Assembly: GCA_033085395.1 (NCBI GenBank)
Contig: JANQBS010000628.1
Location: 1 to 10,791, forward strand
DNA length: 10,791 bases
Source: Xanthoparmelia taractica
Taxonomy: Eukaryota > Ascomycota > Lecanoromycetes > Lecanorales > Parmeliaceae
Reading direction: 5' to 3'
A model generated the notes under the pieces. That model did no database searches. It was not told the DNA's origin and was given only the letters and a program-made list of their open reading frames with translations. Below are positions 1-7,624 of this stretch, piece by piece. Position numbers and translations under genes: made by a program. Numbering within the stretch: the first letter of the stretch is position 1; every line of letters begins with the position of its first letter.

Positions 1-105
1 AGGCAAGTGCTTGGCTGGCTGTACTTAGATAGAATTTTCCAACTAAGAATAATCAAGAATTAGACACCCAATTGACTAACTAACCTTACACCCATTGCTA
101 TTACA
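1..105 (+). repeat. 3' end of the left (5') LTR
   Basis: Bases 1-105 align without gaps to 7520-7624, the end of the right LTR, with 8 mismatches. The tract ends in ...TTACA, the CA expected at an LTR end, and similarity stops within three bases after it. All 8 mismatches have C or G here and T or A in the right copy, so this copy is the less mutated one. The start of this LTR lies before the window. Confidence 0.9.
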
Positions 106-205
106 GTATAATAGCAACGCCCAAATAGCTATCATTAGCTATTCCAGGAGATCCTCCATTATTGCTTGATCAGTACTTATTATATTCGTTGAAATAACCC
201 TTTTC

Positions 206-219
206 TTCTCCGCGGAGAA
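206..219. repeat. 14-bp perfect palindrome in the leader
   Basis: TTCTCCGCGGAGAA is perfectly self-complementary and sits in one of the few GC-rich patches of the window. In RNA it could form a short stem or a dimerisation contact in the leader. That role is inference only. Confidence 0.5.
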
Positions 220-514
220 CTGCATTCTATCTAATGAGATTCGTATACAAAATTATCAGATTTCTTACCCGAACGGTCGGAATCCCACCTCACACTCACT
301 ATTATCACTATCATCGCTGCAACTTACTCATTATTGCTGCATTACTATATTGCTACTATTGTAGACAATATCACTATCTTTTCAAGCACGTTGCCGCCCC
401 TTTTAAGTCACTCACCTTACTATCTTTACTATAAAAAGAAAAAAAATATTACACTGTTTAATTGCATAATGAAGAGAACTTGAATTCATATAATATATAT
501 CTTTATATTAATAA

Positions 515-720
515 AAAACCTTTCTTGTTAATATAAAACTATCTCTCCGTTATTAAGAAGATTGCTATTATTCTATTTCCGTTATTAAGAAGATTGCTAT
601 TATTCTATTTCCGTTATTAAGAAGACTGCTATTATTTTATCTTCGTTAGAAACCTTTCTTATTAATATAATACTACTTCTTCGTTATCAAGAAGACTGCT
701 ATTATCCTAGCTCCGTTAGC
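515..720 (+). repeat. 32-bp tandem repeats in the leader
   Basis: A unit beginning CCGTTATTAAGAAGATTGCT recurs at 547, 579 and 611 with a period of exactly 32, continues diverged at 643, and after a 38-base step reappears at 681 and 713. A companion segment containing AACCTTTCTT and TTAATATAA precedes the array (near 519) and recurs inside it (near 651), so the whole is a composite repeat. The period is not a multiple of three, which supports a noncoding leader. The period-32 copies differ mostly by C/T changes. Confidence 0.85.
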
Positions 721-763
721 TCTAAATTCTATCTCTCGAGATATTATTATTTTAATCTTTTAA

Positions 764-2066
764 ATAGACGAATTTCTCCACTTCGAGCACGCTTTTATTA
801 GTCTCGTTATCAACGATATCAAGTAATTTATTACCGATATCGTTAAGATTAATTTTAGATCTTCAGAGATCGCAAAAGAAGTAACTTTATTAGCCCGTAA
901 CGCACGAGTAAGAGCTCGTTCTATATCTATTGAGTTATTAAACTAATCTATTAGTTAAATACTTAATCGATTAATTTTTAGAGCTGCTCTAACTAGATTT
1001 GAAATTAGTATTTAGTTATTAAGAAGACTAAGAGAATCTTCTTCTACGGGCGATACACCTTATTCTTCTTCTTTGAAAAGTCCTATTAGAAATTCTTCTA
1101 TCACTAGCTCTAATTCTAACAATTCAATTAATTCGAACTCTATATCGAATTCTACTTCAAATATAAGCATAAATTCTACTTTAAACTTAAGTATAAATTC
1201 TACTTCTAGAGATACTTCGAATAACTTTAATATAGCTAAAAATAATAATGTTAATTAATAGAATACTAGCTTTTTATAGTAATAATAAATAGCTTTATAA
1301 GACCTTCTACGTAGCGTATCTAAATCGTCTAATAAGCGAGGATCGCTAGAATAGAATAGCATTAATATTACAGTAGGAATAGCATCGATACTAGTCAGTA
1401 GATAAAATGCTAGTGATATGGGATTCTTTAATCCAATATATAAGAATAAGTCGGTGGCTTTCGGTGCTTCTTCAATAAAGTATATATTAAAAGAGATCTA
1501 CTTTCGAGATATGCATTTGTTTCTAAAGTATGCTCGTGACGTAGCTAGCATTAAGGATAATGAGCTCGTTCGTATAAATCTCTAGATATGCTTTAAGGGG
1601 CCTACTTTGAAATAATAATTAAGCGAGCTTTCTAATAATAATAAGCGTCTAATAAAGCTCGAGAATGAACTAAATAAGTGAGAGAGAATATTGATCGAAC
1701 GATTTAAGGCATCTATTAATATGATAATTAATTCGTTATTGAAGAAGAGATATATCTTTAGAGATGCTATTAGTAAGAGAGAGTCTTGAGAGTATATATA
1801 AAAGATCTTACGTGCTTCGAAAGATATCGACTTAATTAGTGTTAAAAATTAGCTTAATGTTATCTATAATGACTTAAATATTAAGCTAAGACGTGACTTG
1901 AGGAGGTCAAAGAATCGAATTATCTTATATAATTTTCTTGAGGAGATAAATAATCTTAAGTATAATTGATGAATCTATATAAGCAGATATAGTGCGAGAA
2001 CGCAGAGATTTTCTGCGGGGCCTAATCGTTATCAAAATCAGAGTGATAGCAATAGAGATATTTCTG
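764..2066 (+). pseudogene. Gag region (capsid-like) of the gag-pol pseudogene
   Basis: This is the structural part of the polyprotein, which in intact elements builds the virus-like particle. Three sections are visible: an N-terminal helix-like part (764-1040); a Ser/Asn-rich low-complexity linker (1073-1255), interrupted neither by stops nor by charged blocks; and a capsid-like part (1421-1990). The last begins with a Gly-Phe-Phe-Asn-Pro segment and is rich in Leu, Lys, Glu and Arg, as expected of helical retrotransposon Gag. Stops at 944, 956, 1013 and several between 1256 and 1300 fit lost Gln codons. Assignment rests on position before protease and general character, not on a catalytic motif. 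Confidence 0.7.
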
Positions 2067-2068
2067 AT

Positions 2069-2400
2069 CAGTATTAATCTCGTTCACAACAGCAATTTGC
2101 TTCTCAGCAATTCCGGTCTTAGTAAAGTGCGAATTCTAATAATTAATATTAGCGACCTTATTTTTAGTAGTCTTTTCGTTAATTTGACAATTAATATAAG
2201 AGTTAAAACGCTTAATTAACTCAGTTATTAAACGCTTTATCAAATTAGTTGTTTCCTCGTTAGTTTAATAATTAGAATACTTATTTAAATTCGCAGTAAA
2301 ACGCTTAGCAAATATCTCGGTAGCCTCTATAAATCGCCGCTTTAAACGTGTTAAATTCGATCTCGAATCGATCTTTATTTGATAGTCAGCAATAGCGGTT
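2069..2400 (+). pseudogene. Glutamine-rich tract of gag-pol with most Gln codons turned into stops
   Basis: Read in the gag-pol phase, this tract keeps about nine CAA/CAG codons and has about eighteen TAA/TAG codons between 2069 and 2340, interleaved in a background of Asn, Ser, Phe, Tyr and Arg. The simplest reading is a former Gln/Asn-rich low-complexity linker between Gag and the finger, in which C-to-T change at CpA converted two thirds of the glutamines into stops. No catalytic role is suggested. Confidence 0.75.
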
Positions 2401-2725
2401 TTCTTTAAGATTAACCTAAGGTTTTTAGCAAAATCAAGATTTTCAGTAAGATAATTAAAGGCCTTAATTTAATACTACAAATCGTTTAAAAGTAGCTACT
2501 TATTAGATATCTACTACTAACGAAAATATCGAATTAGAATATAACGAATAAGCTTAAAGTGCGAACTATTAGAAAGAAAATACTAATATCGAACACTCTT
2601 ACTTTATAGGCGAAGATCAATATAAGAATAAGATATATTATGCTAATTCTAAGCATAATCCTAAGCTTCCTATATAGTCTACGTTTAATAATTAGTTTAC
2701 TAACTTTGTGAGAATCAAAACCTAT

Positions 2726-2791
2726 TGCCGAAACTATCAGGAATTCTTCTTATTTAAAATCAAGTTATATAGATATTTGCGTATTAACTAT
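2726..2791 (+). pseudogene. Degenerate C2H2/C2HC-type zinc finger before the protease
   Basis: Spacing matches a Cys-x2-Cys-x3-Phe-x5-Leu-x2-His-x4-His/Cys finger. The first Cys is intact (TGC 2726-2728); the second ligand position (2735-2737) is TAT, as from TGT; the His position (2774-2776) is TAT, as from CAT; the last ligand position (2789-2791) is also TAT. The landmark Phe and Leu are kept. A finger in this place would bind nucleic acid, the job usually done by the CCHC knuckle of Gag. Three of four ligands are lost here. Confidence 0.6.
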
Positions 2792-2827
2792 TCTAAGAAG
2801 CACGTTTATATCAACGAAATAGTATTC

Positions 2828-2887
2828 GCAAAGTCTTCTAACTCTAATAAGTAACTTGCAAAGTCTTTTAACTCTAATAAGCAATCA
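2828..2887 (+). repeat. In-frame 30-bp (10-codon) tandem duplication within gag-pol
   Basis: Two adjacent 30-base units start at 2828 and 2858, each opening with GCAAAGTCTT. They are in phase with gag-pol, so ten residues were duplicated. Codon 9 is TAA (2852-2854) in unit 1 and CAA (2882-2884) in unit 2; codon 4 is TCT in unit 1 and TTT in unit 2. The last codon also differs (CTT versus TCA), so the units are not perfect beyond codon 9. Confidence 0.85.
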
Positions 2888-2959
2888 AAAATCATTAAGT
2901 TCGCTGCTTCTAATCAAGATTTGAGAAATAATTTTACTTTCCGAAGTTAAACTTACGCT

Positions 2960-3577
2960 ATGATTAAAGTCAAACTCGATTCGACTAATTAAGAAGATGA
3001 GATTTATATTGATATCGAATGTGATGTAAGTTTGATAGATAAATCATAATATTCTCAGCAATATTCAAATGTAGCTATCTTTAAAATGGCAATACCTTTA
3101 CGAGTGCGTGAAGTTGATGCTTCTAAACACGAGACTTCGGAGTATATTACGCAAGATATCTATCTTTCTAGAATTGATGATTAAGATCGGAAAATACTTA
3201 CATGTCTACGTAGGGAATTGCATATTGTCGATAACTTACGTGTTAAAATGCTTATTGAAAATAATATTATTAGGCCTGAAGGAATTATTATTGATGTAGT
3301 CAATAAGAAAGCAAGGATTAATAGTTATAGCACTACGATTAATATCACTGCTCGACCTAGGGGCGAGTTTATTCGAAGAAAGATCTATATCAAATTATTT
3401 ATTTTCGTGCCTCCGCACAGCGAGATGATTCTATTAATCAAAGAAATTAATCTATCTAACGATCGTAATTTCTTATTCGAGTCAGCAGTGCAGACGAATT
3501 TAATAATATTCGCTTATTTGATTGATTATATAATAATTAGAATTCTAATTCGAAATAAGTCTAATATATCTATTTAA
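2960..3577 (+). pseudogene. Aspartic protease domain and protease-RT linker of gag-pol
   Basis: This domain would cleave the polyprotein. The active-site loop is recognisable at 3011-3040: Asp (GAT 3011-3013) followed by Ile-Glu-Cys-Asp-Val-Ser-Leu-Ile-Asp, where Asp-Thr-Gly is expected. ACC to ATC and GGA to GAA would explain Thr-Gly becoming Ile-Glu. The following tract from 3218 to 3577 is 119 codons without a stop and has the look of the conserved strand-rich segment that follows the protease in fungal gypsy elements, including Ala-Arg-Pro-Arg-Gly-Glu and a Val-Pro-Pro segment. The start of that stop-free tract is not a gene start; it only follows an upstream in-phase stop. Confidence 0.75.
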
Positions 3578-3892
3578 ATTTCAAGGAAGTTAAAGCTTGG
3601 AAATATTCTCGAAATGGACTACGAAAATTGCTTTCAAATCAACATTGAACCCGAATTCGCCTTAACGAAAATAGTTATGAATTCAAGCATAGATATGAGC
3701 TTGAATCTATTAACTCCCTTATTAGCTGAAGAAACTAAGCTATTAAATAAAGTTATGATTTTCGGGAATATATAGACTAGAATTATATTAATCGATCTAG
3801 TTAACGAATTCTTATAGATTTAATAAGATATCGACTTTATTGAGATATTAGAAGAGAAATAAATGAAGCTTTCGCTAAGGGATAATTAATAA

Positions 3893-4640
3893 ATTAAGAT
3901 TAGTGAAAAAGCTAAGATCTATTTCTTGGACATACGAGATCGGGAAGTAGTCGATAAAGTCTTTGATAAGCTACACGAATAGAAAAGACTTAAATGAACT
4001 AAGAATTCTATATTCTTCTTTTATTCGATATTCGTTATATAAAAAATATTATCTAATAACATTATTAAGAGAAGATCGATAATTAATATTCGAGGTTTAA
4101 ATAACTTACTACTTTGAGATATATATTTAATGCCTCTCTAATAGAATATAATTAAGATACTAATTAATTGTAATTTTATCTTAGTGATTAATGCTACCTC
4201 GTTTTTTTATTAATAGCGAGTGTATTTAAATTATCGCTATATATAGACTATTATAAGTCACAGAGATTAAGAAACTTTTAATGTTTCAATTATGAGTTAT
4301 ATAAATTCGATTACTTATATTTAACGCTAAATTGATAAGATCTTGCGATATATTCTTAACGTAAAAGTCTACGTTAATAATATAATTACGAGTGTTAGAA
4401 TATTTTAATAGCACTTATAAGATCTTCGTTAGCTATTTAAGCTTTTTGTAAGATTTAATATTACTATTTCTTTAATAAAAGTCTTTTTGAGATATTCGAA
4501 CGTTAATTTGCTAAATAGAAAAGTTAATTCTTTCGGCTTGATTTCTTCAGAAGATAAGCTCAAAGCTATTTCGAACTTGCAATATCCCAGCACTTTAAAA
4601 GAACTCGAATACTACTTGAGATTAATTGACTATCTTCGTT
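3893..4640 (+). pseudogene. Reverse transcriptase domain of gag-pol, all three catalytic Asp codons read Asn
   Basis: The RT would copy element RNA into cDNA inside the particle. Visible landmarks in phase are the palm Asp position at 4190-4192 (AAT, Asn) followed by Ala-Thr-Ser-Phe-Phe-Tyr, and the YxDD box at 4370-4381 reading Tyr-Val-Asn-Asn. All three metal-binding aspartates are therefore Asn, each explained by one G-to-A change (GAT/GAC to AAT/AAC). Downstream, a Lys-Leu-Lys-Ala-Ile segment and a Tyr-Tyr-Leu-Arg-Leu-Ile-Asp-Tyr-Leu-Arg segment (about 4555-4640) match the thumb/connection expected of gypsy RT. Several stops fit lost Gln and Trp. Confidence 0.9.
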
Positions 4641-4819
4641 AGTATATTTATTTTTATATATAGCTAACACAGCCCTTATAGAAGCTCAAAATACTGCTTC
4701 TTAAGAAAGCACCGAACTCTAAACGTTAGAGAAAGCAACACTCTTCTAGAACAAAGCTATCTGCAGCGTTAAAAAAGCAATTAACTTCTTTCCAGCTTCT
4801 TCAAAAAGCACTATCTTAG

Positions 4820-5280
4820 TTAACGATACTAATATATTTTAATAAAACTCGAACTTTATAAATTAACTTAAATGCCTTAAAAGAGTTTGATTTCGAGGCG
4901 ATAGTCTTTTATATTAAAGCAGATAAAAGCAAAAACAAATAATCTTCTCGTGCACAAACGGAGCCTATTCTCTTTCTATCAAGACTTCTAACTACGATAG
5001 AAAAAAATTACTAGCCTACGAAGTTGAAGATTACTAGTCTTATTTGATATCTAAAGAAAATAAGATATATAATCGAATCTTTAAAGTATTCTATGAGAAT
5101 ACAGATCGACCACTCTATTATTATTGATATCATGAAGCAAAATTCGATCGTTTTAATCACATCAATAATGCGAATAAATGTTCGTTTAATTCGAGCTACT
5201 TAGTTCTTAAGGCAGTTTAATTTAATTATCTCTCACAAGCCTGGCAAAGAGCATATTATATCTAATGCTCTGTTAAGGCT
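4820..5280 (+). pseudogene. RNase H domain of gag-pol
   Basis: It would degrade the RNA strand of the RNA/DNA hybrid. The Asp-Ala-Ser box appears at 4865-4879 as Asn-Leu-Asn-Ala-Leu, the catalytic Asp being AAT at 4871-4873. A Glu-Pro-Ile-Leu-Phe-Leu-Ser-Arg stretch begins at 4961 and is followed by Glu-Lys-Asn-Tyr-stop-Pro-Thr, the stop sitting where Trp is expected. The late Asp-His pair is intact (GAC CAC at 5108-5113). The domain ends with a His-Lys-Pro-Gly-Lys-Glu-His segment at about 5234-5254, typical of the RNase H to integrase junction in gypsy elements. Confidence 0.85.
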
Positions 5281-5689
5281 TATAAGTCTAAATAGAGATA
5301 ATTCGCTGCCGCATCATTATTCGAAATTGAATACTCTCTATATTTTCACTATAAGTTTGATAAAAATAAGTGCTTTATTTCATAAAAAATGTATTTAAGA
5401 CTATTAGCAAGATAATTATTAAAAAAAAATTTCTATATAGCTAGATATTAATAATAATCTAGGCAGCGAGAACGTAGTCTCTTTGCCTTTCGTGCGAAAA
5501 AAGCATCTCTTAGCTATTAATATTAACCCCTATTTTTCGTCTCGACCGAAAGAGAATTAATAGCAAGAATAGCTAAAGCAGCAAAAGAAGAATTAATAGC
5601 AATATCTTTAGCGAGATCTCATCTTTTATATTAATAGAACTACTAGTTATTAACGACTTTATATTCTCTCTTTGCTAATAAAAGATATT

Positions 5690-5830
5690 CTTATCTTAAC
5701 ACATAAAAAAGGGTATTTTAACTTTCAGAGATGCTATAAAATCGTTATATTATCCTAATATATTCATGAAATTATAAAGCACTTACGAGACTTTATTCGA
5801 TATTGTTTGAAGTATTTAGTGCTACAGATA
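5690..5830 (+). pseudogene. Integrase N-terminal HHCC zinc-binding domain, two ligands lost
   Basis: The first His is intact (CAT 5702-5704). The second ligand, three residues on, is TAT (5714-5716), as from CAT/CAC. The Cys pair is TGT at 5804-5806 and TAT at 5813-5815, as from TGT. The spacing, and the Arg-Arg-His-Ala-Pro-Tyr segment right after it, match the integrase N-terminus of fungal gypsy elements. This domain normally binds zinc and helps the integrase multimerise on LTR ends. Confidence 0.8.
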
Positions 5831-5859
5831 AGGAGGCACGCACCTTACGATAGCCTACA

Positions 5860-6260
5860 GTTAATCTTATCTCCGCCCGTGCCTTTTTATACTCTAACTA
5901 TTAACTTTATTCTAACATTATCTCTATCAAATTATAGACTAAATTATATTATATCTGTTACTTGCAAGTTTATAAAAGTTATTCAATTAATTTCTAATAA
6001 GTTAACTTGAAAAGTATCTAATTAAGTAAAAGTACTGCTAAATCGACTTAATATTATTAATTGAGAAATCTTAAAGACCATTATTAGCGATCGAGATAGG
6101 AAATTCCTTTCGGAACTCTGGAAATCGCTTTTCAAACTATTAAAGATTTCTCTACTTTATTTAATAGTTTATTATCCGCAGACTAATAATGCGAGCGAAC
6201 GCACTAATCAAACTGCTGAGATAGCTTTAAGATACTTCGTGTATACTCTAAAGAGACCTT
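5860..6260 (+). pseudogene. Integrase catalytic core (DDE), first Asp mutated to Asn
   Basis: It would join cDNA ends to chromosomal DNA. The first catalytic position is AAC (Asn, 5903-5905) inside Thr-Ile-Asn-Phe-Ile-Leu. The second is intact at 6089-6091 in Ser-Asp-Arg-Asp-Arg-Lys-Phe. The third, Glu (GAA 6197-6199), is intact in Ala-Ser-Glu-Arg-Thr-Asn-Gln, preceded by Tyr-Tyr-Pro-Gln-Thr. The core around the second and third acids is strikingly readable, with one TGA at 6065 in the nearby upstream part where Trp would fit. Confidence 0.92.
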
Positions 6261-6790
6261 CTTTATAATTAAAGGTGCTATCACGAATATAGGTCTTTTT
6301 AAATAACTCCGCCTCTTCTAAGATTACGTCGAGCGAAGTAATCTATAATTTTACTTCAAATAGATCTTTGAATTTACTTCGATTGCTAGTCAAAATCGAT
6401 TACGTCTTTACACGAATCACAGCTAAAGACGTTATCGATTTTGCTCAGATGTTCAATAAATTCCATTATAATAGAAAGTATCAATTAATATTTCTTAGGG
6501 TGAGAGAATGAATACTTCTTCGACTGCACAAAGGCTATAAGATTCCCTCTATCCTCGACATTATCAATAAGCTATTATAATAGTATATCGATTCTTTTTA
6601 GATTGTGAATAGAGTAGATAGATTTATCTATAGACTTGCTGTTTCTATAGAATAAAGAATTTATTTTATCTTTATAATAGCACAGTTAAAGTCTTATTCT
6701 GCGCCAGAGAATAATTCTTTTCAACGCCCTCGGCCTCAATATATTTCATCTATTTCTATAAATAATAATAGCACAGTTAACTTAGAAATT

Positions 6791-6960
6791 AAATGGCTTC
6801 TCAATAAACGAATCATTAAGAAAGAACGTGATTTAATTATAGAGTATCTAATAAGATGAAAAGAATATAGTCCCGAATATGATTAGTAATATAACATTAA
6901 GAATCTTGATGACGCTTTTAAATTAGTAAAGAAATATGAGGAGAAAGCAGTCAGAATTCG
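6791..6960 (+). pseudogene. C-terminal chromodomain of the integrase
   Basis: In phase this reads Trp-Leu-Leu-Asn-Lys-Arg, then Tyr-Leu-Ile-Arg-stop-Lys-Glu-Tyr, then Pro-Glu-Tyr-Asp-stop-stop-Tyr-Asn, then Asn-Leu-Asp-Asp-Ala and a Lys/Glu-rich helix. These are the blocks of a chromodomain: strand, Leu-Val/Ile-x-Trp-Lys-Gly-Tyr core, a Pro-Glu-x-Asp-x-Trp turn and a final helix. The aromatic-cage Trp of the core is TGA (6854-6856), and the second Trp is TAA (6887-6889). In chromoviruses this module recognises methylated histone tails and targets integration to heterochromatin. The tail that follows is basic and ends at TAA 7076. Confidence 0.88.
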
Positions 6961-7071
6961 AGCTGTTATATCTATCGAACCCACTTCTATAATCTTATCT
7001 CCGCTTTCTTAGCCAAGCTTACCCGCAAAGAGAAGAGATCGTCTCAGAAGACATAATATCGCTACTTCATC

Positions 7072-7082
7072 AAAATAAAAAG
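7072..7082 (+). promoter_or_regulatory. Polypurine tract priming plus-strand DNA synthesis
   Basis: AAAATAAAAAG lies immediately before the inferred start of the right LTR and overlaps the gag-pol stop. Eleven bases with one T is a slightly degraded tract. The LTR then opens TATCAAAC, which is TGTC with a RIP-type G-to-A change. Confidence 0.6.
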
Positions 7083-7624
7083 TATCAAACACACTCAATA
7101 TTATAGTAACTCTATATATACTTATCGTATCGCTGTATTTAAACGTTCAACGAGTATTGTCGATCGAGAATAACTCTTCTCTACTCGATAACGTTTATGT
7201 GATTAAAAGAAGATAGCAATATATGATCGTTATATTGTGGCATGAAGGATTAATTGCATTATTGTTGTTGTTGTTATTTAACTACTAACTGATATTCTAA
7301 TTATATAATTTAGCCGTCGAAAAGACCTCACTATTATCAAGTTTCCGCCAATATTAATATACTATCACGCGGCCACGGCTTACTTGATCGATAAAGCTTT
7401 TTCTATATATATTTATACTTTAAATATGTATATAGTAAGCGAGGTCGCTCGCTTTTCTTCTATTTCGGTGAATGCTATCACGAAAAACGCATCTGCTAAG
7501 CCAATCAAGAAATTAGCCAAGATAAGTGCTTGGCTGGCTATACTTAGATAGAATTTTCCAACTAAGAATAATTAAGAATTAGACACTCAATTGACTAACT
7601 AACCTTACACTTATTGCTATTATA
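7083..7624 (+). repeat. Right (3') LTR of the gypsy chromovirus
   Basis: This 542-base LTR is inferred from the polypurine tract on its left, from gap-free identity of its last 105 bases to the left LTR, and from homology over most of its length to the inverted copy at 8208-8675. It opens TATC and ends TTATA, where TG...CA is expected; both ends fit single C-to-T or G-to-A changes. It contains a GTT microsatellite (about 7262-7276) with surrounding sequence absent from the inverted copy, and TATATATATTTATA-like sequence near 7404, a possible promoter region. Confidence 0.85.

Larger units (their letters stand above)
106..763 (+). other. 5' leader of the gypsy element (untranslated region)
   Basis: This lies between the left LTR and the first phase that reads as Gag. 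The first part (106-475) is pyrimidine-rich and keeps many CA dinucleotides, so it is clearly less RIP-altered than the coding region. The second part holds 32-bp tandem repeats. No convincing primer-binding site beginning TGG follows the LTR directly, so the priming tRNA cannot be named. A 66-codon open stretch at 234-434 has no recognisable features and is treated as chance. Confidence 0.6.
764..7078 (+). pseudogene. gag-pol: gag-pol polyprotein of the gypsy chromovirus, full length but inactivated by point mutations
   Basis: One reading phase (codon starts at positions that leave remainder 2 on division by 3) carries every domain from Gag to chromodomain, about 2100 codons, with no frameshift seen. 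In order: Gag (to about 2066), Gln-rich tract (2069-2400), Cys/His finger (2726-2791), protease (about 2960-3577), RT (about 3893-4640), RNase H (about 4850-5260), integrase (about 5690-6500), chromodomain (6791-6960), basic tail and a TAA at 7076-7078. It is interrupted by dozens of stops, mostly TAA/TAG where Gln fits and TGA/TAG/TAA where Trp fits. The start is uncertain: the ATA at 764-766, followed by codons for Asp-Glu, could be a mutated ATG, and in-phase coding character seems to begin near there. Gag and Pol share one phase, so the element probably made a single fusion polyprotein. The longest stop-free stretches are 3218-3577 and 5807-6010. Confidence 0.93.
1..7624 (+). mobile_element. 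Ty3/gypsy chromovirus LTR retrotransposon, RIP-degraded, 5' end cut by window
   Basis: This nearly complete LTR retrotransposon is bounded by the 3' end of a left LTR (1-105) and a complete right LTR (7083-7624). The two align with no gap at an offset of 7519 bases. Between them lie a leader, one gag-pol phase and a polypurine tract next to the right LTR. The order protease, RT, RNase H, integrase places it in Ty3/gypsy (in Ty1/copia the integrase precedes RT), and the C-terminal chromodomain makes it a chromovirus. All protein domains are disabled by stops and lost catalytic residues, so it is non-autonomous. The left target-site duplication lies outside the window; the five bases after the right LTR are GTAAT. 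Confidence 0.93.

Noticed and set aside
106..125. Primer-binding site directly after the left LTR
   Set aside because: The bases after 105 begin GTATAATAG, with no TGG-type tRNA match, so I do not annotate one.
234..434. 66-codon open stretch on the + strand in the leader
   Set aside because: It is a different phase from gag-pol, has no recognisable domain, is rich in Tyr, His and Cys as expected from pyrimidine-rich repeats, and lies between LTR and tandem repeats. Chance is the simpler reading, though an upstream ORF cannot be excluded.
1073..1258. 61-codon Ser/Asn-rich open stretch as a separate gene
   Set aside because: It starts only at a TTG and is continuous in phase with Gag on both sides. 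It is the low-complexity linker of gag-pol, not a gene.
1992..2219. 75-codon open stretch with hydrophobic residues, a possible membrane protein
   Set aside because: It is out of phase with gag-pol and overlaps its Gln-rich tract. Its Ile/Leu-rich look is what an off-frame of AT-rich DNA gives.
3108..3299. 63-codon open stretch over the protease
   Set aside because: It is an off-frame shadow of the protease region, whose true phase is shown by the Asp loop at 3011 and the tract from 3218.
5807..6010. 67-codon open stretch as a small gene
   Set aside because: It is the integrase segment between two in-frame stops; its apparent start is a Leu codon inside the zinc-binding domain.
7262..7276. 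GTT microsatellite as a functional element
   Set aside because: It is a short triplet run inside one LTR copy and missing from the inverted copy; ordinary slippage explains it.
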